9,639 nucleotides of DNA. It comes from JAHEIJ01 sp040235565. GTDB lineage: Bacteria; Pseudomonadota; Gammaproteobacteria; UBA6429; Thiohalophilaceae. Position numbers and translations under genes: made by a program. This document shows, piece by piece, positions 1-6,455 of this stretch. Below the pieces are notes generated by a model, which made no database searches, had not been told where the DNA came from, and worked only from the letters and a program-made list of their open reading frames with translations. Within the stretch, counting starts at the first letter, position 1, and every line of letters starts with the position of its first letter. The stretch is taken from contig JBECLA010000049.1 of NCBI GenBank assembly GCA_040235565.1, positions 1-9,639 of the forward strand, in the 5' to 3' direction.

Positions 1-55
1 TGACACCTGCATCTACACCAATCATAACCTCGTTATCGAAGAACTGGATATCTAA
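1..55 (+). CDS. hslV: HslV peptidase subunit, C-terminal end only (partial)
   Basis: The reading frame that is open from base 2 encodes DTCIYTNHNLVIEELDI and stops with TAA at 53-55. This resembles the HslV (ClpQ) C-terminus, where a D-x-CIYTN-type strand followed by an IEEL tail is usual. HslV is the threonine-protease chamber of the cytoplasmic HslUV (ClpYQ) protease. Its catalytic N-terminal threonine lies outside the window. The assignment rests on this short tail plus the immediately following hslU, 13 bases downstream, which is the standard hslVU operon order. Confidence 0.9.
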   Translation, partial: DTCIYTNHNLVIEELDI

Positions 56-68
56 ACAGGACCGCAGT

Positions 69-1418
69 ATGTCCCACATGACACCCCGTGAAATTGTCCA
101 GGAGCTGGACAAGCATATCGTTGGTCAAAACGCCGCCAAGCGGGCCGTGGCCATTGCCCTGCGTAACCGCTGGCGTCGCAGCTGCGTCGACGATCCGCTG
201 CGCAGTGAGATCACGCCGAAAAACATTCTGATGATTGGCCCCACCGGGGTCGGTAAAACCGAGATTGCCCGCCGCCTGGCCAAGCTGGCGCGCGCCCCGT
301 TTATCAAGATCGAGGCGACCAAATTCACCGAAGTGGGTTATGTGGGGCGCGATGTGGAGTCGATCGTGCGCGATCTGATGGAAATTGCCATCAAACAGGC
401 CCGCGAACTGGCAATGGACGAGGTTCGCCACCGGGCCGAGGATGCCGCCGAGGAGCGCCTTCTGGACGTCCTCCTGCCACCGGCCCGCACGGGCGGATTT
501 GGCTTCGGGGCCGAGGAGGAGGAGCCGGACACCGACAAGGAAACTGCCACCCGCCAGAAATTCCGCAAGAAATTACGCGAGGGCAATCTGGACGACAAGG
601 AAATCGAAATCGAAGTGAGTGCCCCGGCCGTCGGAGTGGAAATCATGGCCCCGCCCGGGATGGAGGAGATGACCAGCCAATTGCAGGGCATGTTCCAGAA
701 TCTTGGCGGGGGTCGGACCAAAACCCGCAAGTTACCCATCCATCAGGCCCGCAAACTGCTCACCGACGAGGAAGCCGCACGCCTGATCAATGATGAGGAC
801 ATCAAGGAACAGGCTCGCGAAAGTGTCGAGCAACACGGCATCGTGTTTCTGGATGAAATGGACAAGATCGCCAAACGCGGCGAAACCAGCGGGGCGGATG
901 TCTCCCGCGAAGGGGTACAGCGCGATTTGCTGCCCCTGGTGGAAGGCTCTACCGTCACCACCAAGTACGGCATGATCAAAACCGATCATATCCTGTTCAT
1001 CGCGTCGGGCGCGTTCCATGTCGCCAAGCCCTCGGACCTGATCCCGGAATTGCAGGGTCGCTTTCCGATTCGGGTGGAGCTGGATGCGCTCAGTACCGAA
1101 GACTTCGTACGGATTCTGACGGAACCCGACGCCTCACTGACCAAGCAATACACCGCCCTGCTGGAAACGGAAGATGTGCAACTGACCTTCACGCCCGAAG
1201 GGATTCAGCGCCTGGCGGAAGTGGCCTACCAGGTCAATGAAACCACGGAAAACATCGGGGCCCGCCGCTTACACACCATTCTGGAACGCCTGCTGGAAGA
1301 TATCTCCTTTGAAGCCGCCGACTGCCAGGGTGCGAGAATCACGATTACCCAGGAATATGTGGAAGAGAACCTGGCCGGCCTGGCCCGGGATGAAGATTTA
1401 AGCCGCTATATCCTCTAG
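69..1418 (+). CDS. hslU: HslU, ATPase subunit of the HslUV protease
   Basis: This 449-residue protein (E. coli HslU has 443) is the AAA+ unfoldase that feeds substrates into HslV in the cytoplasm. The N-terminus MSHMTPREIVQELDKHIVGQ is the classic HslU start. Walker A is GPTGVGKT (57-64). The pore loop GYVG (90-93) contacts substrate. The charged, variable stretch at about 110-230 is the intermediate (I) domain. Walker B is IVFLDEMD (258-265), the arginine-rich GRFPIR segment is at 330-335, and sensor-2 is GARR (397-400). The C-terminal tail EDLSRYIL is the part that docks between HslV subunits. The start is ATG 69, with AGGA (58-61) as ribosome site. It is co-transcribed with hslV; the gene looks intact. 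Confidence 0.98.
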   Translation: MSHMTPREIVQELDKHIVGQNAAKRAVAIALRNRWRRSCVDDPLRSEITPKNILMIGPTGVGKTEIARRLAKLARAPFIKIEATKFTEVGYVGRDVESIVRDLMEIAIKQARELAMDEVRHRAEDAAEERLLDVLLPPARTGGFGFGAEEEEPDTDKETATRQKFRKKLREGNLDDKEIEIEVSAPAVGVEIMAPPGMEEMTSQLQGMFQNLGGGRTKTRKLPIHQARKLLTDEEAARLINDEDIKEQARESVEQHGIVFLDEMDKIAKRGETSGADVSREGVQRDLLPLVEGSTVTTKYGMIKTDHILFIASGAFHVAKPSDLIPELQGRFPIRVELDALSTEDFVRILTEPDASLTKQYTALLETEDVQLTFTPEGIQRLAEVAYQVNETTENIGARRLHTILERLLEDISFEAADCQGARITITQEYVEENLAGLARDEDLSRYIL

Positions 1419-1464
1419 TTGCCCGGGGATGCGCGCCTGATGACGAATGACAGCGAGGAACATT

Positions 1465-1842
1465 ATGTCCAATACACCGAAACCGACCGAGATCAATCTG
1501 CATAAAACCAGCCATATACTGGAAATCGCCTTTAATGACGGCAGCCGGTTCAATTTACCCACCGAATACTTGCGGGTTTATTCCCCGTCGGCGGAAGTAC
1601 AGGGCCATGGTCCCGGGCAGGAAAAACTGCAGATCGGTAAACAGGACGTCAACATCGAGCGCATCGAGCAGGTCGGCAACTACGCCATCCAGCTGTACTT
1701 CGACGATAACCACGACACCGGCATCTATTCCTGGGATACGCTCTACAAACTGGGACAGAACCAGGAAATCCTGTGGCAGGACTATCTGGACAAACTCAAG
1801 GCCGCCGGCCATGAGCGTCCGGAACCCAAGCATTTACAGTAG
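1465..1842 (+). CDS. DUF971 (GBBH-like N-terminal domain) protein
   Basis: A 125-residue soluble protein. LPTEYLRVYSPSAEVQGHGP (31-50) and the GNYAIQLYFDD...TGIYSWDTLYKLG stretch (71-97) are typical of the DUF971 family, which is related to the N-terminal domain of gamma-butyrobetaine hydroxylase and is also found at the C-terminus of some Mrp/HCF101-type Fe-S carrier proteins. The biochemical role of the stand-alone form is not established. I chose ATG 1465 because GAGGAA (1455-1460) lies just upstream; an in-frame ATG at 1447 would add six residues without a good ribosome site. It sits 46 bases after hslU and before ubiE, a neighbourhood I recall as recurrent in beta- and gammaproteobacteria (not checked). 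Family assignment is confident, function is not. Confidence 0.85.
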   Translation: MSNTPKPTEINLHKTSHILEIAFNDGSRFNLPTEYLRVYSPSAEVQGHGPGQEKLQIGKQDVNIERIEQVGNYAIQLYFDDNHDTGIYSWDTLYKLGQNQEILWQDYLDKLKAAGHERPEPKHLQ

Positions 1843-1844
1843 CC

Positions 1845-1878
1845 GCAGCACGATCCCGTCGCGTATTTTTCGTGCTGC
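1845..1878 (+). other. 9-bp inverted repeat between DUF971 gene and ubiE
   Basis: GCAGCACGA (1845-1853) and TCGTGCTGC (1870-1878) are perfect complements with a 16-base loop, beginning three bases after the DUF971 stop codon. The run TTTTT (1866-1870) lies in the loop and the edge of the right arm, not after the stem, so it is not a canonical intrinsic terminator. It could be an mRNA-stabilising or attenuating hairpin. Function is inferred only. Confidence 0.45.
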
Positions 1879-1921
1879 CGCTTCTCTCCCGGGCGTGGAG
1901 TGGCGCGATACTTCCTATCAT

Positions 1922-1928
1922 GTAAAAT
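1922..1928 (+). promoter_or_regulatory. Possible -10 element upstream of ubiE
   Basis: TAAAAT at 1923-1928 matches five of six bases of the sigma70 -10 consensus, preceded by TG at 1921-1922. The predicted start would be about 30 bases before the ubiE ATG. No convincing -35 hexamer lies 16-18 bases upstream. Together with the 124-base gap and the hairpin after the DUF971 gene, it suggests ubiE may have its own promoter. Weak evidence. Confidence 0.25.
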
Positions 1929-1966
1929 CTAGTGTTACCTGTCAGTCATTGCACGCAAACCAGTCC

Positions 1967-2713
1967 ATGAAAGATAAAACCACCCATTTCGGCTACCAGG
2001 AAGTCCCGTACGAGGAAAAAGTCCGTAAGGTCGCCGGTGTATTTCATTCGGTCGCCGATAAATATGACGTGATGAATGACCTGATGTCATTTGGCATTCA
2101 TCGCATCTGGAAACGCTATACGATTGAAATGAGCGGCGTCCGGGCCGGTCATCATGTGCTGGACCTGGCCGGCGGCACAGGGGATCTGGCAGCCAAGTTC
2201 GCCCGCCTGGTCGGACCGCAGGGATCGGTGACCCTGGCGGACATCAACGACTCAATGCTCAAGGTTGGGAGAGAGCGTCTGGCGGATAAGGGATTGCTTG
2301 GTAATGTCCGGTATGTGCAGGCCGATGCCGAACACCTGCCCTTTCCCGATAACCATTTCGACGCCATCACCATTGCTTTCGGCCTGCGGAATGTGACTGA
2401 CAAGGAAACCGCCCTGCGCTCCATGTACCGGGTGCTGAAACCGGGCTGTCCGTTGCTGGTGCTGGAATTTTCAAAACCCGTGATTAAGCCGTTGAACCCG
2501 GTTTATGATGTCTATTCGTTCAAGATCCTGCCATTGCTGGGCAAGCTGATCACCGATGACGCTGACAGTTATCGCTATCTGGCGGAGTCAATTCGCAAGC
2601 ATCCGGACCAGGAAACCCTCAAGACGATGATGCGCGAAGCCGGCTTTGACAAGGTTGAATACTTCAATCTGAGTGGCGGCATCGTTGCCCTGCACCGCGG
2701 CTACAAGTTGTGA
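1967..2713 (+). CDS. ubiE: Ubiquinone/menaquinone biosynthesis C-methyltransferase UbiE
   Basis: A 248-residue protein (E. coli UbiE has 251). It transfers a methyl group from S-adenosylmethionine to the ring of the ubiquinone intermediate (DDMQ to DMQ) and of demethylmenaquinone. The first UbiE signature, YDVMNDLMSFGIHRIWK, is at 33-49. The SAM-binding motif I LDLAGGTGDL is at 65-74, followed by acidic ADIN (91-94). AFGLRNVTD (137-145), YRVLKPG (154-160) and DADSYRYLAESI (198-209) are near-identical to E. coli. ATG 1967 fits the family N-terminus (MKDKTTHFG), although no clear Shine-Dalgarno precedes it; an in-frame TTG at 1949 is less likely. An open frame extends far upstream but has no UbiE homology there. 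Its stop overlaps the next start by four bases. Confidence 0.97.
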   Translation: MKDKTTHFGYQEVPYEEKVRKVAGVFHSVADKYDVMNDLMSFGIHRIWKRYTIEMSGVRAGHHVLDLAGGTGDLAAKFARLVGPQGSVTLADINDSMLKVGRERLADKGLLGNVRYVQADAEHLPFPDNHFDAITIAFGLRNVTDKETALRSMYRVLKPGCPLLVLEFSKPVIKPLNPVYDVYSFKILPLLGKLITDDADSYRYLAESIRKHPDQETLKTMMREAGFDKVEYFNLSGGIVALHRGYKL

Positions 2714-3207
2714 ACGAGCCTGACGCCATTCACTATGCCGGATTCTGGCGCCGCCTGTTGGCGTTCATTCTCGACAGTTTTTTATTCAGCGCCGTGATCG
2801 CCCCTGTCCAGTTGCTGATCTACGGCCGCGATTATTTCTACTGGTCCTCCGAACAAACCGGCATGTTTGCCGTCTACGGCCCGATGGATTTTCTGCTCAC
2901 CACCTTGTTGCCCATCCTGTTGATCATTGGCTTCTGGGTCAAACTGGGCGCCACCCCGGGCAAGCTGTTACTGGATTGCCGGGTCGTCGACGCCAACACC
3001 CTGCAACCCCTGGGCTGGAAGAAGGCCTTGCTGCGTTGCCTGGCGTATGTCGTCTCCGCACTGCCTGTTTATCTCGGCTTTGTCTGGATCGCGGTGGATA
3101 AACGCAAACAGGGCCTGCACGACAAACTGGCCAAAACCCTGGTACTGCATCACGCTGACGATTATGCCCGCGAACCCCTGGACCAGTTACTGGAGCCCCA
3201 TCAATGA
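2710..3207 (+). CDS. RDD-family membrane protein within the ubi operon
   Basis: A 165-residue inner-membrane protein of the RDD family, whose name comes from conserved Arg and Asp residues. Here they are seen as GFWRRLLAFILD (11-22; Arg14/15, Asp22), the loop GATPGKLLLDCRVVD (80-94) and DKRKQGLHDKLAKT (130-143). Three hydrophobic segments at about 16-38, 60-78 and 109-128 fit the usual RDD topology. RDD proteins are poorly characterised; some are linked to ion exchange. The start is GTG 2710, overlapping the ubiE stop as GTGA; its own stop overlaps the ubiJ start as ATGA. This double overlap means translational coupling and suggests a role near quinone synthesis, but no direct function can be read from the sequence. 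Confidence 0.9.
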   Translation: MNEPDAIHYAGFWRRLLAFILDSFLFSAVIAPVQLLIYGRDYFYWSSEQTGMFAVYGPMDFLLTTLLPILLIIGFWVKLGATPGKLLLDCRVVDANTLQPLGWKKALLRCLAYVVSALPVYLGFVWIAVDKRKQGLHDKLAKTLVLHHADDYAREPLDQLLEPHQ

Positions 3208-3842
3208 GTCTGGGCGGAGAACTGGCCATGGGTGTCAGTGCCGGCCTGGAAGCTGCACTCAATAGCGCCTTGCGTCTCGATCCTGAAACATTTCAGCGTC
3301 TGCCCCAGTTCTCCGGCAAGGTCATCGCCGTTGAGCTGCAGGGAGCGGAGCTGACCCTGTATTTATTGCCAGGCGCTGACGGTATCAGCCTTATGAGTCA
3401 GTATCCTGATGAACCCGATACCATTCTTTCCGGCACCCCGCTGGCCATGGCGAAAATGGCGCTCGGGCCGGATGCCAGCAAGCTGCTGTTTGCCGGTGAG
3501 GTCACTATCCGGGGTGATGTTGAAACCGGCCAGCGTTTTAAACGTTTACTGGACCAGTGGGACATCGACTGGGAAGAACTGCTGTCGAGGTATAGTGGCG
3601 ATTTCGTGGCGCACAAGCTGGGTGATCTGCTGCGGGCCACCGGCGCCTGGGGGCAGCAGGCGCTCAACGTTCTCGGTCAGGATGCTGCCGAATACCTGCA
3701 ACAGGAAGGCCAGGATCTGCCACAGCCTGCGGCAGTACGGCAGTACCTGCACGAAGTCGATACCTTGCGGGACGATATTGCCCGCCTGGAAGCGCGCGTC
3801 ACGCGACTGCGCCGGCACCTCAACAGCAATAATGACAAATAG
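3204..3842 (+). CDS. ubiJ: UbiJ-like ubiquinone biosynthesis accessory factor (SCP2 domain)
   Basis: A 212-residue soluble protein (E. coli UbiJ has 201). UbiJ binds lipid through an SCP2 (sterol carrier protein-2) fold and, with UbiK, supports the soluble complex in which ubiquinone head-group modifications occur. The N-terminal helix GLEAALNSALRLDPET (14-29) is followed by the beta-rich SCP2 region (about 37-120), with FAGEVTIRGDVETGQRF (96-112) matching the UbiJ GELEVQGDIQ segment and LLSRYSGDFVAHKLGDLLR (126-144) the following helix. The C-terminus (about 178-206) is a heptad-rich coiled coil, as in E. coli. The position after ubiE supports the call; E. coli has ubiE-ubiJ-ubiB, but ubiB does not follow here. 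ATG 3204 is coupled to the RDD stop. Confidence 0.88.
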   Translation: MSLGGELAMGVSAGLEAALNSALRLDPETFQRLPQFSGKVIAVELQGAELTLYLLPGADGISLMSQYPDEPDTILSGTPLAMAKMALGPDASKLLFAGEVTIRGDVETGQRFKRLLDQWDIDWEELLSRYSGDFVAHKLGDLLRATGAWGQQALNVLGQDAAEYLQQEGQDLPQPAAVRQYLHEVDTLRDDIARLEARVTRLRRHLNSNNDK

Positions 3843-3932
3843 TGATAAACGGCGTTTTGCTTTGCATAAAAAACTAGAGTTGCATGCTGCCACCAGGCTT
3901 GCAGAATACCGACCTGAATTGTTTTTGCGGTA

Positions 3933-3941
3933 TGCTGTAAT
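3933..3941 (+). promoter_or_regulatory. Extended -10 promoter before the unknown 118-residue gene
   Basis: TGCTGTAAT (3933-3941) matches the extended -10 consensus TGnTATAAT at all but one defined base. No good -35 is present, as is common for extended -10 promoters. Transcription would start near 3948, leaving about 22 bases of leader before ATG 3971. The -35 side is bracketed by the inverted repeat ATACCG (3906-3911) / CGGTAT (3928-3933). Confidence 0.45.
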
Positions 3942-3970
3942 ATTTCAATCAACCTGTGGCGGATTCACCC

Positions 3971-4327
3971 ATGAACGCAATACCTGATTTCACCCCGGAA
4001 GAAACCAAAGTCGTTCAGGATACGCTGAAGGAACGCTATGGCAAACCCGTCGAGGCCCAGGCGGTTGATGTGGAGCTGCGCCTGACTCCGAATGATGGCC
4101 AGGTGACGGAATGCCCGGCGCTGTACTGGGAAAATGATGACTGCCATTTTATTCTGGCCAAGACCGGTGACTCGTCCTACTACAGTCAGTTTTTTTATAG
4201 TGGCCGGGAACAGTTTGGTACCGGCCGCCAGCACTACAATGATATTCTGGATTGTCTGGTCACCACCTTGCGCGTTCAGGCCGATCATGAACTGGAACGC
4301 AACAAGGTCAAGGACCTGAATAAATAA
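3971..4327 (+). CDS. Conserved-looking small protein of unknown function (118 aa)
   Basis: I do not recognise the family. The product is a soluble, acidic 118-residue protein with no signal peptide, membrane span or known catalytic motif. It starts MNAIPDFTPEETKVVQDTLK, an amphipathic helix. A beta-like section rich in Tyr and acidic residues follows (VDVELRL 32-38, CPALYWENDDCHFILA 48-63, YYSQFFYSG 70-78), and then a helix with the only other cysteine (Cys95, beside Cys48 and Cys58) and a charged tail. ATG 3971 is preferred because GGCGGA (3958-3963) lies at normal spacing and the candidate promoter leaves room for it; an in-frame GTG at 3956 would add five residues. It has its own promoter candidate and a following hairpin, so it may be a single-gene unit. 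Codon use resembles its neighbours, supporting a real gene. Confidence 0.75.
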   Translation: MNAIPDFTPEETKVVQDTLKERYGKPVEAQAVDVELRLTPNDGQVTECPALYWENDDCHFILAKTGDSSYYSQFFYSGREQFGTGRQHYNDILDCLVTTLRVQADHELERNKVKDLNK

Positions 4328-4339
4328 TTTGAATTTTGC

Positions 4340-4371
4340 ACACAATGCCTGCTCGAATGCAGGCATTGTGT
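4340..4371 (+). terminator. 13-bp hairpin, probable terminator after the unknown gene
   Basis: ACACAATGCCTGC (4340-4352) and GCAGGCATTGTGT (4359-4371) are perfect complements with a 6-base loop (TCGAAT). The stem begins 12 bases after the stop codon. The following tract TGTTAACC is poor in T, so termination may be incomplete and allow read-through into the phosphofructokinase gene. Confidence 0.6.
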
Positions 4372-4421
4372 TGTTAACCACACTGAATTCACTACCTGAT
4401 GACTTAAGGGGGAAAATATCC

Positions 4422-5744
4422 ATGGCCGCGAAAAAGAAAGCCAAGAAGAAAGTTGCAAAAAAGAAAACCGTCAGAGCTAAAAAAGAAGCCCCGAAAAATG
4501 CCTTTTATGCCCAGTCCGGCGGAGTAACGGCGGTTATCAACGCCAGTGCCTGTGGCGTGATCGAAACCGCGCGCAAGAACAAAAACAAGATCGGCAAAGT
4601 TTATGCCGGGCGGAATGGCATTATTGGTGCGCTAACCGAGGACCTGATTGATACCAGTAAGGAAAGTGCCGCGGCCATCAAGGCCTTGCGCCATACACCC
4701 TCGGGCGCATTCGGCTCCTGTCGTTTTAAACTGAAGGGCCTCGAACAAAACAAGCGTGAATATGAACGCCTGATTGAAGTATTTGAAGCTCATAACATCG
4801 GCTACTTCTTTTATAATGGTGGCGGAGACTCGGCGGATACCTGCTACAAGGTTTCCCAGCTGTCCAAGGAAATGGGTTATCCGATTCAGGCGATTCATGT
4901 GCCGAAAACCGTTGACAACGATTTACCCATTACCGATAACTGCCCCGGCTTCGGTTCAGTTGCAAAATACATTGCTGTCTCCACGCGCGAAGCCAGCTTT
5001 GACGTCGCTTCCATGGCCAAAACCTCAACCAAGGTCTTCATCGTGGAAGTCATGGGTCGCCATGCCGGCTGGATTGCCGCTGCTGGAGGGCTGGCTTCTA
5101 CCGAGGACACCCATATCCCCATTATTATCCTGTTCCCGGAAGTGGAATTCGATCAACAAAAATTTATCGCCAAGGTCGATGCCATGGTAAAAAAACACGG
5201 CTACTGCACCGTGGTCGTCTCCGAAGGCGTGCACTGGCCGGATGGACGCTTCCTCGCCGAAAGCGGTCTCAAGGATGCTTTTGGTCACAGTCAACTGGGT
5301 GGCGCCGCCACCGTCATCGCCAATATGGTGCAGTCGGAACTCGGATTGAAAAATCACTGGGCCGTGGCCGATTATCTGCAACGCGCGGCGCGGCATATCG
5401 CTTCCAAAACAGATGTCGATATGGCCTATGCGATGGGCAAGGCCGCGGTACAGTACGCACTTAAGGGTCACAACTCCATCATGCCCACGGTGGATCGGGT
5501 CTCTAACAAACCTTTCAAATGGAAAGTGGGTATGGCACCGTTGAGCAAGGTCGCCAATGTCGAGAAAATGATGCCCACCAACTTCATTACTAAAGACGGC
5601 TTTGGCATTACCAAGGCCTGCCGCACCTATCTTGAACCGCTTATCAAGGGTGAAGACTATCCGCCATACAAGGATGGCTTACCAAAATATGTTCGGCTGA
5701 AAAATGTCGGCGTCCCGAAAAAGCTCAAAAAATTTGAGCTGTAA
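4422..5744 (+). CDS. pfp: Pyrophosphate-dependent 6-phosphofructokinase with Lys-rich N-terminal tail
   Basis: A 440-residue PFK-family enzyme that interconverts fructose 6-phosphate plus PPi with fructose 1,6-bisphosphate plus Pi in the cytoplasm; the PPi reaction is reversible, so it can serve glycolysis and gluconeogenesis. Two positions point to PPi over ATP: GGGDS (133-137) has Asp136 where ATP enzymes have Gly104 (E. coli GGDGS), and PKTVDND (161-167) has Lys162 where they have Gly. The catalytic Asp165 and Asp167, the MGR motif (211-213), SEG (267-269) and YLQR (318-321) are present. The core starts near residue 26 (NAFYAQSGGVTAVINAS). Residues 1-25 form an added tail with 12 Lys and one Arg. 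The start is ATG 4422 with AAGGGGGA (4406-4413) eight bases upstream; an upstream in-frame extension would cross the preceding hairpin and is rejected. Confidence 0.95.
   Translation: MAAKKKAKKKVAKKKTVRAKKEAPKNAFYAQSGGVTAVINASACGVIETARKNKNKIGKVYAGRNGIIGALTEDLIDTSKESAAAIKALRHTPSGAFGSCRFKLKGLEQNKREYERLIEVFEAHNIGYFFYNGGGDSADTCYKVSQLSKEMGYPIQAIHVPKTVDNDLPITDNCPGFGSVAKYIAVSTREASFDVASMAKTSTKVFIVEVMGRHAGWIAAAGGLASTEDTHIPIIILFPEVEFDQQKFIAKVDAMVKKHGYCTVVVSEGVHWPDGRFLAESGLKDAFGHSQLGGAATVIANMVQSELGLKNHWAVADYLQRAARHIASKTDVDMAYAMGKAAVQYALKGHNSIMPTVDRVSNKPFKWKVGMAPLSKVANVEKMMPTNFITKDGFGITKACRTYLEPLIKGEDYPPYKDGLPKYVRLKNVGVPKKLKKFEL
5722..5740 (-). terminator. Second reverse-strand terminator-like hairpin, inside the end of pfp
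   Basis: AGCTCAAA (5722-5729) and TTTGAGCT (5733-5740) are perfect 8-bp complements with a 3-base loop. Read on the reverse strand, the stem is followed by TTTTCG, giving a short U tract. It would back up the main terminator for the two-component operon, but it overlaps the last codons of pfp, so the symmetry could be partly accidental. Confidence 0.3.
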
Positions 5745-5750
5745 AAAACT

Positions 5751-5777
5751 AAAAGGGCGGCTGATGCCGCCCTTTTT
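5751..5777. terminator. Bidirectional intrinsic terminator between pfp and the response regulator
   Basis: GGGCGGC (5755-5761) and GCCGCCC (5766-5772) form a GC-rich stem with loop TGAT. AAAA precedes it and TTTTT follows it on the forward strand; on the reverse strand the stem is followed by TTTTAGTTTTTT. It thus stops forward transcription seven bases after the pfp stop codon and reverse transcription coming from the response regulator. Confidence 0.92.
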
Positions 5778-5834
5778 AATCTGTCCCGGTTTTTGTCTCT
5801 TTTAAAATCGCACCTGACGAGAAATCCGGACTTG

Positions 5835-6443
5835 TTATACTGCCTGTGACAGCGCAATACGGACAATGTCCGAAAGTGAATCGGCCTGCAGCTTTTTCAT
5901 CACTTTGGCACGATGCGCTTCTGCGGTACGCACACTGATATTCAGTTCATTGGCAATGACTTTGTTGTGCTTGCCCGCAACCAGCAAATTCATGACTTCC
6001 ACTTCGCGCGGTGTTAGCTGCGCAAGGTGGGCTTTTGCCGTCGCCACCCTGCTTTCCTTGTCCTGTTTCTTTGTGGCCTCTTTGACACTCTGCCTGATTC
6101 GCGCCACCAATAGCTCATTGTCAAAAGGCTTTTCCAGAAAATCAACCGCGCCTGCTTTCATCGCTTCTACCGCCATGGGGATATCGCCGTGGCCGGTAAT
6201 AATAATCACTGGTATGTCAATACCTTCATGATTCAACACCTGCTGTAATTCAAGGCCGCTCATTCCCTGCATACGAATATCAACGACCAGGCAACCAGGC
6301 CTGTCAACTTCAGCCTGATCCAAAAAAGCTTCCGCTGACTCATAGGTCTGTGATTCAAATCCGACGGACTTCATCAAAAATCCCAATGAATCACGAATCG
6401 CCTGGTCGTCATCGACAATGTGTACTATCGGTTGTGTTTGCAT
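5835..6443 (-). CDS. FixJ-type response regulator (REC + LuxR helix-turn-helix)
   Basis: A 202-residue DNA-binding response regulator. The receiver domain (about 5-120) has the acidic cluster DDD (11-13), phospho-acceptor Asp55 in LVVDIRM, Thr83 in IIITGHGD and Lys105 in LEKPF, so the phosphorylation site is complete. A basic linker (about 121-138) leads to the GerE/LuxR helix-turn-helix: LTPREVEVMNLLVAGKHNK (143-161) then IANELNISVRTAEAHRAKVM (163-182). The layout and length match the FixJ/TodT/TtrR-like group, which usually activate transcription when phosphorylated. It starts at ATG 6443, 12 bases after the kinase stop, with only a weak GAG-rich ribosome site, so translation may depend on the kinase message. 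The partner is surely the adjacent kinase; target genes are unknown. Confidence 0.93.
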   Translation of the reverse strand: MQTQPIVHIVDDDQAIRDSLGFLMKSVGFESQTYESAEAFLDQAEVDRPGCLVVDIRMQGMSGLELQQVLNHEGIDIPVIIITGHGDIPMAVEAMKAGAVDFLEKPFDNELLVARIRQSVKEATKKQDKESRVATAKAHLAQLTPREVEVMNLLVAGKHNKVIANELNISVRTAEAHRAKVMKKLQADSLSDIVRIALSQAV

Positions 6444-6455
6444 AACAGGCTCACT

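Noticed and set aside
1535..1966. Long upstream extension of the ubiE reading frame
   Set aside because: It overlaps the DUF971 gene in another frame, is Arg/Ser-rich without family similarity, and UbiE homology begins exactly at ATG 1967.
4329..4421. In-frame upstream extension of the phosphofructokinase
   Set aside because: It would start at TTG inside the leader and translate across the 13-bp hairpin; ATG 4422 has an excellent ribosome site.
5814..5841. Forward promoter-like pair CTGACG / TATACT at the 3' end of the response regulator gene
   Set aside because: The spacing is 16 and the match is moderate, but it would drive antisense RNA into the regulator with no supporting feature; chance is likely.
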